From NCBI GenBank assembly GCA_021413965.1, contig JAIOPI010000010.1:248001-312000 (forward strand): 64,000 nt of DNA. The letters are read 5' to 3'. Shown here piece after piece: positions 36,220 through 45,273 of this stretch (positions are counted from its first letter, which is position 1; every line of letters starts with the position of its first letter). This stretch comes from Lentisphaerota bacterium (GTDB lineage: Bacteria > Verrucomicrobiota > Kiritimatiellia > UBA8416 > JAIOPI01). The position numbers and the translations under genes were made by a program. The notes under the pieces were generated by a model. That model searched no databases. It was not told where the DNA came from and was given only the letters and a program-made list of their open reading frames with translations.

Positions 36220-37308
36220 TTACCCGAGCAACTGCTGCCGCTGCTGCAACATGGCACAATCGATCAGCACCAGCGCGGCCATGGCCTCGACAATGGGAAT
36301 GGCGCGTGGGACCACACAGGGGTCATGCCGGCCCTTTGCCTCCAGCAACACCTCGTGGCCTTCAAAGTCCGCCGTCTGCTGCGGCATGCCAATGGTCGCC
36401 GGCGGCTTGAATGCCACGCGCATGATGATCGGCTCGCCGTTGGAAATGCCGCCCTGGATCCCGCCGCTGTGATTCGTGACACTGCCCAGGCGGTCGCCCT
36501 TCTGCACAAACCGGTCGTTGTGTTCCGAGCCGCGCAGGCGCGTGCCCGCAAAGCCGGATCCAATTTCAAAGCCCTTCGTCGCCGGCAGCGACAACATGGC
36601 GTGAGCCAGCCGGGCTTCGAGCTTGTCGAACACCGGCTCGCCCCAGCCCGCCGGAACGCCCCGGCACACGCACGAAACCACGCCCCCGACCGAATCGTTG
36701 GCCGCCTTGGCCTCCCGGATCGCCGCCATCATCGGCTCCGCCGCGGGTCCGTACGCGCAGCGCACCATCGTCGCATCCACCTCCGCGCGGGTGACGAGCG
36801 CCGGATCCACCGCCGTGGTCTCGACATTGCCCACGGCACTCACCCAGGCGACGATTTCAATGCCATGCAACCCGTGCAGCAGTTTCTCGGCTATGGCGCC
36901 GGCGGCCACGCGGCCGATGGTCTCCCGTGCGCTGGAACGCCCGCCCCCGCTTGACGCCCGCACGCCGTACTTCATCTGATAGGTGAAATCCGCATGTGAA
37001 GGCCGGGGCACGTCGCGCATGTTGCCGTAGTCGCTCGGACGCGTGTCGCGGTTCGCGACAAACAGCCCGATCGGCGACCCCAACGTCACGCCGTTCTCGA
37101 CGCCCGACAGGATGGACACCTTGTCGGACTCATCGCGCGGCGTGGTGAGGTTGTTCTGGCCCGGACGGCGGCGGTCCAGCTGCGGCTGGATATCCGCTTC
37201 CGTCAGGGGAAGGCGAGCCGGGCAGCCATCGACGACGGCGCCCACGCCCTTGCCGTGGGATTCCCCATACGTCGTGACCGTAAAAATCGTTCCCAATGTG
37301 CTCGCCAT
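36220..37308 (-). CDS. aroC: chorismate synthase
   Basis: A 362-residue enzyme that forms chorismate from 5-enolpyruvylshikimate 3-phosphate with reduced FMN, the last step of the shikimate route. Signatures: [57 protein letters not shown] and [13 protein letters not shown]. Length is standard. GGAGG lies five bases before the ATG. An intrinsic terminator-like hairpin lies 107 bases upstream and may act as a leader terminator. Confidence 0.97.
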   Translation of the reverse strand: MASTLGTIFTVTTYGESHGKGVGAVVDGCPARLPLTEADIQPQLDRRRPGQNNLTTPRDESDKVSILSGVENGVTLGSPIGLFVANRDTRPSDYGNMRDVPRPSHADFTYQMKYGVRASSGGGRSSARETIGRVAAGAIAEKLLHGLHGIEIVAWVSAVGNVETTAVDPALVTRAEVDATMVRCAYGPAAEPMMAAIREAKAANDSVGGVVSCVCRGVPAGWGEPVFDKLEARLAHAMLSLPATKGFEIGSGFAGTRLRGSEHNDRFVQKGDRLGSVTNHSGGIQGGISNGEPIIMRVAFKPPATIGMPQQTADFEGHEVLLEAKGRHDPCVVPRAIPIVEAMAALVLIDCAMLQQRQQLLG

Positions 37309-37893
37309 AACCGCCTCCGCCCTGCGTGTGTGGTGCCACTATGCATGGGCCGCGAAAGCCCGTCAATCCCACGGCACGCCCCGGCCACGGCGCACAACCG
37401 GCCGGCGCAGACACAAAAAGAACGGGGAGCCCGAAGGCTCCCCGCTCTTTTTTGTCCGGCCTTTGACCAGTAAGGGCTCTGTGTGGCTGCGGTTGTATTG
37501 GCAAGACCACCGAGTCATCCGAACCAGCCAGGGTCAGCGAGTCTTCAATAAGCAGCAACAGTGCCAGCCTCGCCGCCGGCTCCGAAAGACCCCGGTCTTC
37601 ACCGACACATGACAAGGCCATTACAATGCCGCGACAATCCCCCCCCGCCCCCGCTCCACCGTCACCGCGCGTGCCATCCCCTGTCGCATCGCAAAGAATC
37701 AGTTCTCAATTCAGTTGCGACGCGTCCCTCGCCTGCGCGGCCCTTTCGCCTTATTAACGCTTCATTCAACCATTTCTCACACGGCGCCAGTATAGATGGC
37801 GCGTAACGATCGGAAATCCAGTCGGCGGAACAAGGGGAAAGCCCCGGCGCAGCGGTCGCCACCGCGATGCGCGCCAAAGGGAGGGATCACGCA
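37309..37893. other. 585-bp divergent intergenic region (aroC / acyl-CoA dehydrogenase)
   Basis: No protein gene can be supported. It contains the hairpin terminator at 37415-37453, about 300 bases of unassigned sequence to its right, and a possible -10 box TATAGA at 37791 for the rightward operon without a convincing -35. A transcript entering from the right on the minus strand would end at the terminator before aroC, so a small RNA or a leader attenuator is possible. Confidence 0.45.
37415..37453. terminator. bidirectional intrinsic terminator upstream of aroC
   Basis: Perfect 8-bp stem GGGGAGCC-CGAA-GGCTCCCC (37424-37443) followed on the plus strand by GCTCTTTTTT and on the minus strand by GTTCTTTTTG. 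No annotated gene ends here: aroC starts 107 bases to the left, transcribed away from it. Confidence 0.85.
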
Positions 37894-40140
37894 ATGACCA
37901 TCATGACAAAGCCGGAAACCCAGGCATCCCTGCAGACACTTCCGGGCGACGACGTGCGCCAGATCATGTGGCGTTACGCGGATCGCTTCGACATCCAGAT
38001 GGTCGTGCAGTCCAGCCGGTCCGTCGCACGCGGCATCGTGGCCCAACTCGTGGCCGAGGGGGCGCGCAATACGCACGACTGGACCGAGGCCAAGAACCGC
38101 ATGTTCCCCGCCTTCGACCAATCCGGCATCACGGCCGCCGGGCTGGACCCCGAATACGGCGGATTCCTCACCGGCCCGCGCAATCTGGCCCTCTCCCTCG
38201 TGGCGTTTGAACTGGCATGGGTCGACGCCGGCGCCGCCACCACCAGCCTGGTCAATAATCTCGCCCTCGGCCCCATCGTCGAGCGTGGCACCACCGAACA
38301 GAAGGCCCGCTACATGTCGGCCTGCATCCCGCCCCAGCCGGGCGAAACACGCCAGCCCTGGCGCGGCGCATTCGCGCTGACCGAACCCATCCCCTATGTG
38401 GGCGTGGACACGGGCGTCCTCGGCGGCAAGGTCCGCGTGGCCAAGTGGACCGAAGGGGCCGAACCCATGCTGCAGGTCGAAAAGCGCGGCCGCTTCATCA
38501 CCAACATGGCCGTGGCGAACTTCGTGACGGCCGCCGTGGAGTCGGACGATCCGCGGCTCAAGGGCACCTGCATGGTGATCCTCGAGGAGTCCGATCCCGG
38601 CATCTTTGATCGCGGCGCCCCCACCCACAAGCTCGTGCACCAGCTCTCGTCCACCCACGATCCGATCTTCAACCTCACCGTTCCCGCCAGCCGGATCATC
38701 GGCGGCTACACGGTTCAAAACGGCGTGATCGTGCCGAATTACAGCCACGGCGACATCATCGAGGCGGTCTTCGCCCGCACGCGGGTGACGGTCGGCCTGA
38801 TGACGTCCGCCAAGCTCCTGTCGGCGGTGGAACCGGTCGTGCGCTACCAGCGTGGCCGCTTCCGCGGCGGCGCGGGGCTGGCGCCCGGATCGCCACGCTA
38901 CGACCTGGGCCTGCAGCAGAAGGAAGACGCACTCCACCGGCTGGTGGACATCTGGGCCTCCGGCGAAGCCGGCTCCTCCCTGGGCTTCGAGACCGCCCGC
39001 CTCTTCGACGCCTGGGAGCCCTACGTCCGCCGCAAGGAAGCCCTTTTTGCGGAACAGGGCATCACGGGCGCCCGCGCCCAGATGCGCGCGCTGCGCCAGC
39101 CCCGCGCCGAAGCGCTGGAGTATCTGGCCCTGCTGGGGCAGCCGCCCGCCCAGCGCAACGAAGTCCGGTTCGCCGAACTCGACGCCAATCCGCTCGTGCA
39201 TTACGTCGTCCAGGAATCCCTGGCCAACGTGCTGTGCCCGGCCTGCAAGCTCTGGAACACCGGCCACGGCACCAACATGCTGCGCGAAGCCGTGAGCTTG
39301 ATGGGCGGCTATGGCATCACCGAAGACTGCCCCGGCTTCCTCGGCCAGAAGTGGATGGACGCCCAACTGGAAGCCACTTACGAGGGACCCGAGTCCGTCC
39401 AGCGCCGCCAGCTGAGCGTGACCATGACGGATGATCTGTTCCTGGCGCAGTACCGCCAGTGGATCACGGACATGCGCCACATCGGGGCCCTGCGCCCCGC
39501 CACCGGGGCCTGTGCCCTGGCCACCGCCATGGAACTGTGGCTGTGGACCTTCATGCACCTGCGCGACGCCAAGGATGCCGACGGCAAGGCGCTCTACCAA
39601 AGCCAGCGCCACGGCGTGACTTTCCCGCTCGCCGATGCGCTGTGCTGGCTGCTCGCCACACGCTGCCAGATCCTGGACGTGCTCGAACTGGCGGCCAAGG
39701 GGCCGGCCAGCCCGAACCTGGCGGGCGGCGGACTCGAGGGGTTCGTGAACTTCTTCACCGACCTCTGCCACGTGCACACCGCGCGGGCCGCGGGCGAAGT
39801 CGGCCGCATCTGCGCCGAACTCGTCTATGGCTACGACCGCCATCCGGCATGGGAATGCGATCTGCGCGGCAACTGCACGACCGCCATCCTCGCCGATGCA
39901 CTCGACCAGGCCATGCCCGGCTACTCGATGATCGCGGAAGCCCTCAGCCGCGAATTTACCGACCAGCCCCTGCCCCCCGACAAGGCAGGGCCCTGCGTGT
40001 GCATGCGCGCCACCGAAGCCTTCTCGCGCCGGCGCACCAAGCTGGACGGCTGCCTCACCGGCGCGCGCCTGGCCAAGGACCGGGCCGCCCAGGCGCTGAC
40101 GCAGGTCATGATTCCCGAAGCGCTGGATTATCCGGCGTGA
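37894..40140 (+). CDS. large acyl-CoA dehydrogenase-family protein
   Basis: A 748-residue flavoprotein, about twice the usual ~380. The dehydrogenase core spans residues about 50-500: an ALTEPIPYVGVDTG flavin/substrate segment, KLLSAVEPVVRYQRGRF, GYGITEDCPGFLGQKWMDAQLEATYEGPESVQRRQ, in which the Glu of YEG is the family's catalytic base. A helical C-terminal extension of about 230 residues follows, of the kind found on large FadE-like enzymes. GGGAGGG precedes the ATG at 37894. With the next three genes it forms a complete acyl-CoA-to-quinone electron path; the acyl-CoA substrate is unknown. Confidence 0.88.
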   Translation: MTIMTKPETQASLQTLPGDDVRQIMWRYADRFDIQMVVQSSRSVARGIVAQLVAEGARNTHDWTEAKNRMFPAFDQSGITAAGLDPEYGGFLTGPRNLALSLVAFELAWVDAGAATTSLVNNLALGPIVERGTTEQKARYMSACIPPQPGETRQPWRGAFALTEPIPYVGVDTGVLGGKVRVAKWTEGAEPMLQVEKRGRFITNMAVANFVTAAVESDDPRLKGTCMVILEESDPGIFDRGAPTHKLVHQLSSTHDPIFNLTVPASRIIGGYTVQNGVIVPNYSHGDIIEAVFARTRVTVGLMTSAKLLSAVEPVVRYQRGRFRGGAGLAPGSPRYDLGLQQKEDALHRLVDIWASGEAGSSLGFETARLFDAWEPYVRRKEALFAEQGITGARAQMRALRQPRAEALEYLALLGQPPAQRNEVRFAELDANPLVHYVVQESLANVLCPACKLWNTGHGTNMLREAVSLMGGYGITEDCPGFLGQKWMDAQLEATYEGPESVQRRQLSVTMTDDLFLAQYRQWITDMRHIGALRPATGACALATAMELWLWTFMHLRDAKDADGKALYQSQRHGVTFPLADALCWLLATRCQILDVLELAAKGPASPNLAGGGLEGFVNFFTDLCHVHTARAAGEVGRICAELVYGYDRHPAWECDLRGNCTTAILADALDQAMPGYSMIAEALSREFTDQPLPPDKAGPCVCMRATEAFSRRRTKLDGCLTGARLAKDRAAQALTQVMIPEALDYPA

Positions 40141-40243
40141 CGGGAATGCGGATGGCGGCGACGCCCTCCGCGGTCGCGGTGGGCGAGTCCACCCCGACCG
40201 GCGGCATGGGCGTCGCATAGCAGAACGACAACAGGAGCACGGC

Positions 40244-42097
40244 ATGGGTTCTGTGGAACGGCAAAGCATGGACGTGGATATTGTGTGCGCCGGGTTTGGC
40301 CCCGCCACCGGCGGCTTTATGACCACCCTCTCGCGGGCGCTGCTCAAGCCCGACGGACAGCCCGCGCTGGAAAGCCGCGTCATGCCGGGCATGCCCCTGC
40401 AGGTGGTCTGCTACGAGCGCGCCGATGACATCGGCTTCGGTGTGTCGGGCGTCGTCACGCGTGCGCGCGCCCTGCGCGCCTCCTTCCCCGATGTCGACCT
40501 CATGCAGATTCCCATGGCGCACCCCGTGCGCCATGAGCAGGTGCTGTACCTGATGGATCCCGTCGGCGCCAGCCGCCGCCCCGCGGCCCTTCGCGCCCTG
40601 GATGCCATCGTCCGCCTCGGTCGCGCGCTGCACCAGAGCGATCACGAGGCCGTGGTCCTGCCCCACATCCCGGAGTTCATCAGCAAGGAAGACGGCCTGC
40701 TGTTGTCGATCGGGCAGTTCAACCAGTGGGTTGGCAACCAACTGCAAAGCACCGGCCTGGTGCAAATCTGGCCGGGCATGCCGGTCAAGGAACCGCTCTT
40801 CGAAAACAATCGCGTGGCCGGCGTGCGACTCGTGGATCAAGGCGTGGACAAGCACGGCCATCCCGAGGCCAATTACATGCCGGGCATGGACATCCGCGCC
40901 GGACTGACGGTCGTGGGCGACGGTCCCGTCGGTCCCGTCGGCCGGAAGCTCGACGAGCACTTGGGCATGCCGCTCGGCCATCACCAGCGCGACTGGGCCG
41001 TGGGCATGAAGGCCGTGATCGAACTGCCCGAAGGCTGTCCCCTCGAGCCCGGCACCGTGCTGCATACGCTGGGGTTCCCCGAACCCGAGATATTCGGGTT
41101 CCTGTACGTGTATCCCGGCGGCCTCGCCTCGGCCGGCATCTTCGTGCCCTCCTGGTTCGACAGCCCGGTCCGCACCAGCTACCGCTACCTGCAGCACTGG
41201 ATGCAGCACCCGCGCCTGTGGAGCTACCTGAAGGGCGGCACGCTGCGGTCCTGGGGTGCCAAATCCATCCAGGAAGCTGGCCGCCGCGGCGAACCGTGGC
41301 TGGTCGGCGATGGATTTGCCCGCATCGGCGAAGGCTCTGGCAGCACCAACGTGCTGACCAACTCGGGCGTGGACGAGGCCTGGTTTACCGGTGTGCTGCT
41401 GGCCGAGGCCGTCATCGAACTGAGCCGCGAGGGGCTGCCCTACACCCGCGACCATCTCGAACGCACCTACGTTGCGCGCCGCCGGGCGAGCTGGCTGCAG
41501 AAGGAAATTGAAATCGCGGAAAAGGCGCGCGACGGTTTCCAGCGCGGCGTGCTGACCGGCCTCTTCGGCATGGGACTGACGGGACTGACCGGCGGACGGC
41601 TGAATCTGTCCACTGCGTCCAAGCGCCCCGCCGAGCGCATTCCCAGCCTGGAAACCTATTGCCACCAGCTGTTCGGCCCGGCCGAATTGGCGAAGCTTCG
41701 CGCCGACGCGGCCCAAGGCCAGCGCCCTCTGCACGATGCGCTCATGGACCGGTGCGGCTGGCCGCCCATCGTGCCAGACGGCAAGCTGCTGATCTCCCAC
41801 CAGGACGCCCTGCTGCTGGGCGGCAAGGTGCAGGCGCCGGCCGGTTACGCCGACCATGTCGAGTTCCTCTATCCCAACTTGTGCGAGCAATGCGATGCGA
41901 AGGTGTGCATTGAAGTCTGCTCCGGCCAGGCCATCACGCCGGGCGGCACGGGCGGCGTGCCCGCCTTTGACCGCGAGAAGTGCGTGCATTGCGGCGCCTG
42001 CATCTGGAATTGCTCATCCAGCCGGCCTGAAGACCCGGAACGCGGCAACATCGAGTTTCGCGCCGGCGCCGGCGGACTGCATTCGAGCGAGAATTAA
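40244..42097 (+). CDS. ETF:quinone oxidoreductase-like flavoprotein with ferredoxin domain
   Basis: A 617-residue protein matching ETF-QO in size and order: N-terminal FAD Rossmann motif CAGFGPATGG (about residues 13-22), a middle FAD/quinone region with FPEPEIFGFLYVYPGGLASAGIFVP, GDGFARIGEGSGSTNVLTNSGVDEAWFTGVLLAE, and a C-terminal ferredoxin part with two Cys clusters (LCEQCDAKVCIEVC about 546-558, KCVHCGACIWNC about 578-589). Family members pass electrons from ETF through FAD and a 4Fe-4S centre to membrane quinone. AGGAG precedes the ATG. Confidence 0.9.
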   Translation: MGSVERQSMDVDIVCAGFGPATGGFMTTLSRALLKPDGQPALESRVMPGMPLQVVCYERADDIGFGVSGVVTRARALRASFPDVDLMQIPMAHPVRHEQVLYLMDPVGASRRPAALRALDAIVRLGRALHQSDHEAVVLPHIPEFISKEDGLLLSIGQFNQWVGNQLQSTGLVQIWPGMPVKEPLFENNRVAGVRLVDQGVDKHGHPEANYMPGMDIRAGLTVVGDGPVGPVGRKLDEHLGMPLGHHQRDWAVGMKAVIELPEGCPLEPGTVLHTLGFPEPEIFGFLYVYPGGLASAGIFVPSWFDSPVRTSYRYLQHWMQHPRLWSYLKGGTLRSWGAKSIQEAGRRGEPWLVGDGFARIGEGSGSTNVLTNSGVDEAWFTGVLLAEAVIELSREGLPYTRDHLERTYVARRRASWLQKEIEIAEKARDGFQRGVLTGLFGMGLTGLTGGRLNLSTASKRPAERIPSLETYCHQLFGPAELAKLRADAAQGQRPLHDALMDRCGWPPIVPDGKLLISHQDALLLGGKVQAPAGYADHVEFLYPNLCEQCDAKVCIEVCSGQAITPGGTGGVPAFDREKCVHCGACIWNCSSSRPEDPERGNIEFRAGAGGLHSSEN

Positions 42098-42156
42098 TCG
42101 GCCCGGTGGCCACCAGATGCCGACATCAGATAAACCGAAATAGGAGGCAACATAAT

Positions 42157-42966
42157 ATGGCCGATCCGTTTCATATTGTCGTGTGCGGCAGCCTGGTGCC
42201 CGACCCGCTGCAAACGCTGGAGCCGGTCGCGGGGGCGCAGGGACCCGGGCTGAAGAACGAAACCATGCTGCCCGCCGTCCTCGACCCCTGGGCCGGGCAC
42301 GCGCTCTTCGAAGCCGCCAACCTCGCCAAACAGGTGGCCGGCAGCCAGGTGTGGCTCGTGACGCTGGGCCCCAAGGCCAAGCTCCAGCAGTTGATGATGA
42401 CGATTGCCCAGAAGGTCCCCTTCCAGCTCGTCGTGCTGGACGGGACCGCCAGCGGTTTCGCGGACGCACATGAGGTGGCCACCGCGCTGGCCACGGCCAT
42501 CCAGGGCATCCCGGGACTCGACCGCAACCGCCTGCTGCTGTTCGGCGGCTGCGCGTCCGCCTCGCGCGACAGCGGCGTGACACTGCAACTCGTGGGCGAA
42601 CAGCTCGGCATTCGCGATCAGTTCCTGGGCGTTGACGAATTGGGAATCGAACCCGACGGCGCCCTGCACATCCTTGAGCGTGTGGAGGGCGGCCAGTACC
42701 AGGTGTCACGCTGCGTGGCGCCCCCGGCCGTGCTCGCCTGGGCCACGGGCTCGCTGCCGGAACCGCACAACAACCCGCAAGTGGGCATGATGAACATGCG
42801 CACGATCATGCCGCAGCTGCAGAAAGCCAAACCCGTCACGGTTGGCTGCGCCGGCATCCAATACGACACGGTCAAACTGCCAAGCCAGCGCCGCGACACC
42901 CGCGTGGTCCGCGATGTGCCGGCCGCGGACATCGCGCGCGAAATCGTGGACTGGCTGAAGGCCTGA
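42157..42966 (+). CDS. etfB: electron transfer flavoprotein beta subunit, divergent
   Basis: A 269-residue ETF-beta homologue. The opening VVCGSLVPDPLQTLE replaces the common VKQVPD, and LDPWAGHALFEAANLAKQ corresponds to the N-terminal AMP/acidic helix. The usual DGDxxQVGP AMP motif is altered to SRDSGVTLQLVGEQLG. The C-terminal LPSQRRDTRVVRDVPAADIAREIVDWLKA is family-like. TAGGAGG lies nine bases before the chosen ATG. It is followed 33 bases later by the alpha subunit. It is assigned from its neighbours as much as from its own motifs. Confidence 0.85.
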   Translation: MADPFHIVVCGSLVPDPLQTLEPVAGAQGPGLKNETMLPAVLDPWAGHALFEAANLAKQVAGSQVWLVTLGPKAKLQQLMMTIAQKVPFQLVVLDGTASGFADAHEVATALATAIQGIPGLDRNRLLLFGGCASASRDSGVTLQLVGEQLGIRDQFLGVDELGIEPDGALHILERVEGGQYQVSRCVAPPAVLAWATGSLPEPHNNPQVGMMNMRTIMPQLQKAKPVTVGCAGIQYDTVKLPSQRRDTRVVRDVPAADIAREIVDWLKA

Positions 42967-42998
42967 GAAATCGCACCACCTGCTGAAAGGAGACCCCT

Positions 42999-44030
42999 AT
43001 GTCCGGACTGTTGTTGATTCTGCATCCGCTGCCCGATGGCTCCCTCTCGAAATCCGCCCGTGAGACCGTGACGGTCGCACAGACCACCGCGCAGGCCCTG
43101 GGCATGCCCTGGTGCATCGGCCTCAGCGGGAGCGCCACACAGAAGGCCGCCGACGCCCTGGCAGGCACGGGGGCGGCGTCCATACTGGCCGTGGCGGGAG
43201 CCGACTTCGATGTCCCGCGTTACGCCAGCGACGCCGCCGCCGCCGAAGCGCTCGCGCGACAAAGCGGCGCCGAGATCGTGCTCGCCCCGGCGAGCGCGCG
43301 CTTCAGCCGCTGCCTGGCCGGCGTGGCGCAGCGCCTGGGCGGCCGCATCGACACGCACATCACGGGGCTTGAAGTCAACGGCGGCACGTTGCGCGCGCGG
43401 CGATGGTACTATCGCCAGCGCATGGAAGCGGTCTTCAGCCGCGCCCACCGCCCCTGGTTCCTGCTGATCGACGGCGGCATCGCGACCCCCTGGCAGGGAC
43501 CGGCCGGACAGGCCGCCGTCACTGCCGTCGCCGTCACACTCGCGGATGACAGCCGCCGCACCACCGTCGTGGGCCTGCAAGCCCCGGCCAGCGATGCCCA
43601 GACGATCCGCCCCGATGCCAACGTGCTGTTCGTCGCCGGCGCGGGCTGGACCAAGAAGCAGGCCGACGGGCAGCCCCATGTCGGCGAAGCCGCGACCCTG
43701 ATCCGAGGCTTCCTGGGCAAGGCGCAGGCCTCGCTGGGCAGCAGCAAGTCGCTCGTGGACCTGAAGACCGAGGGCCAACAGACGCTGGACTTCATGTCGC
43801 ACTTGAACCAGGTGGGACAAACCGGGTCCACGCCGCGCCACCCCAAGGGCTTGTCCACCTGCTGCCATGGCGAAGAGCCACATGTGGTCGGCTGGCGTTT
43901 CATCGGCGAGCGCCGGGCGATCAACCTCGACCCCAACTGCGGGTGGGCTCAGGGCAAGGCGGACGTGGTTTACGTGGCCGACGCCTTTGAGGTCATGCGC
44001 AACGTCAACGCCATGCTCGGCGCCTCCTGA
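42999..44030 (+). CDS. etfA: electron transfer flavoprotein alpha subunit, divergent
   Basis: A 343-residue ETF-alpha homologue. The C-terminal FAD domain is recognisable by LGSSKSLVD (for LGASRAAVD) and LNQVGQTGS (for LQVGQTGK), but SGGRGL has become AGAGWT and the GISGAIQH loop reads RFIGERRAI, so several FAD contacts of ordinary ETF are changed. GAAAGGAG precedes the ATG. With etfB it would carry electrons from the acyl-CoA dehydrogenase to the ETF-QO-like protein encoded in the same operon. Confidence 0.85.
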   Translation: MSGLLLILHPLPDGSLSKSARETVTVAQTTAQALGMPWCIGLSGSATQKAADALAGTGAASILAVAGADFDVPRYASDAAAAEALARQSGAEIVLAPASARFSRCLAGVAQRLGGRIDTHITGLEVNGGTLRARRWYYRQRMEAVFSRAHRPWFLLIDGGIATPWQGPAGQAAVTAVAVTLADDSRRTTVVGLQAPASDAQTIRPDANVLFVAGAGWTKKQADGQPHVGEAATLIRGFLGKAQASLGSSKSLVDLKTEGQQTLDFMSHLNQVGQTGSTPRHPKGLSTCCHGEEPHVVGWRFIGERRAINLDPNCGWAQGKADVVYVADAFEVMRNVNAMLGAS

Positions 44031-44197
44031 AGCCAGTCGCCGCGACCGGCCAGACGGCGCAGCGACGGCCATCATATGTGATGCGGGCGGCCGGATGGAA
44101 CCCGGCCCGCCCCCGTCCTTCCCCGCCGCTTCTCGCTTCCCTGTTATCCCGCCCGGGGCTACACTGTCCCGGTCTGGGCAACTGAAGGGGGGAGCAG

Positions 44198-45118
44198 ATG
44201 CCACAGGATCTTTCCAGGCAGCATAGTCCAATTGGCACCTTGTATCCGGTGCCGGATACTCACGAGGCGTGGGAGCGGTACCGGCTCAGCGATGCGCAGG
44301 TGGCGTTCTATCGCGCGAACGGCTACCTCGGCGGCGTGCGCGTACTGACGGACAACCAGCTCGAGGTCCTGCGCGCGGAACTCGAGCGCCTGATGAAGCC
44401 CGATCACCCGGGGCGCGACCTGTTCCACGAGTATCACGTGAACGAGTCCGGACAGCCCGGTCGCATCCTGTTTCATGCCCTCGGCGCCTGGCGTATCGAA
44501 CCCAGTTTTCACGACCTGCTCTGGAATCCCGCCGTGCTGGTCCCCGCCAGCCAGCTGCTCGGCGGCGCCATCCGACTCTGGCATGACCAACTCTTCTGCA
44601 AGCCGCCACACCATGGTGGAGTCGTACCCTGGCACCAGGATTACTCCTACTGGACCCGCACCAAGCCCCCCAATCATCTCACGTGCTGGATCGCCCTCGA
44701 CGACTCCACCCTGGCCAACGGCTGCGTGCATTACATCCCCGGCAGCCATCGCTGGCGCCTCCTGCCAACGCCGGAAGGTCGCGTCGGCGCGCCCATGGAA
44801 GCCATCCTCAGCGTATTGACCGAAGACGAACGGCATCGGTTCAAGCCGGTTCCGGTTGAAGTCCGCAAGGGCGAATGCATCTTCCATCATGGGCTTTCCC
44901 TCCACGGATCGTATGAGAACAATACGGATACCCCGCGCCGCGCGACGGTCGTGAACGTCTTCGGGGATGGCACCCGCTCGGACACCAACGAGCCGCTGCT
45001 GCCGGGAATACCGGTGGTTCCCCAGGGATATCCCCTGACCGGGCCGTTCTTCCCTCTGCTCTACGCCCCGCCACGAGCCTCGCTGCAGCGTCCCACCCAC
45101 CCTGCTCAATCGTCATAA
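44198..45118 (+). CDS. phytanoyl-CoA dioxygenase (PhyH) family protein
   Basis: A 306-residue Fe(II)/2-oxoglutarate-type dioxygenase. [13 protein letters not shown] holds the HxD pair and [14 protein letters not shown] the distal His region, with an Arg following in [10 protein letters not shown]. It is clearly a different subfamily from the protein at 30580-31401 ([33 protein letters not shown]). The substrate is unknown. The ribosome site GAAGGGGGGAG precedes the ATG. It lies 167 bases after etfA and may be transcribed on its own. Confidence 0.88.
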   Translation: MPQDLSRQHSPIGTLYPVPDTHEAWERYRLSDAQVAFYRANGYLGGVRVLTDNQLEVLRAELERLMKPDHPGRDLFHEYHVNESGQPGRILFHALGAWRIEPSFHDLLWNPAVLVPASQLLGGAIRLWHDQLFCKPPHHGGVVPWHQDYSYWTRTKPPNHLTCWIALDDSTLANGCVHYIPGSHRWRLLPTPEGRVGAPMEAILSVLTEDERHRFKPVPVEVRKGECIFHHGLSLHGSYENNTDTPRRATVVNVFGDGTRSDTNEPLLPGIPVVPQGYPLTGPFFPLLYAPPRASLQRPTHPAQSS

Positions 45119-45181
45119 TCCACTGCACGGCAAATCATTACGAGTCACAGCGCCTTTTTGTACGTGACTTTTGCGCCCGAA

Positions 45182-45208
45182 ACTGACAAAACTCCGCGGC
45201 TTGTCAGT
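45182..45208. promoter_or_regulatory. inverted repeat upstream of the enoyl-ACP reductase
   Basis: A perfect 8-bp inverted repeat ACTGACAA / TTGTCAGT with 11 bases between arms, 66 bases before the ATG. A second, 6-bp pair AGTCAC / GTGACT lies at 45143-45148 and 45164-45169. Such symmetry in front of a fatty-acid synthesis gene suggests an operator for a dimeric regulator; it could also form an RNA hairpin. Confidence 0.45.
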
Positions 45209-45273
45209 AGTCCGGCGCGGACATGCGGTTCGCAAGGGACGGCCGGCGTGCAAAATCGAGGGGCAGTTTGATT

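Noticed and set aside
37777..40392. 871-codon minus-strand frame across the acyl-CoA dehydrogenase gene
   Set aside because: Gly/His/Arg-rich shadow with no motif; the plus-strand frame holds the dehydrogenase signature.
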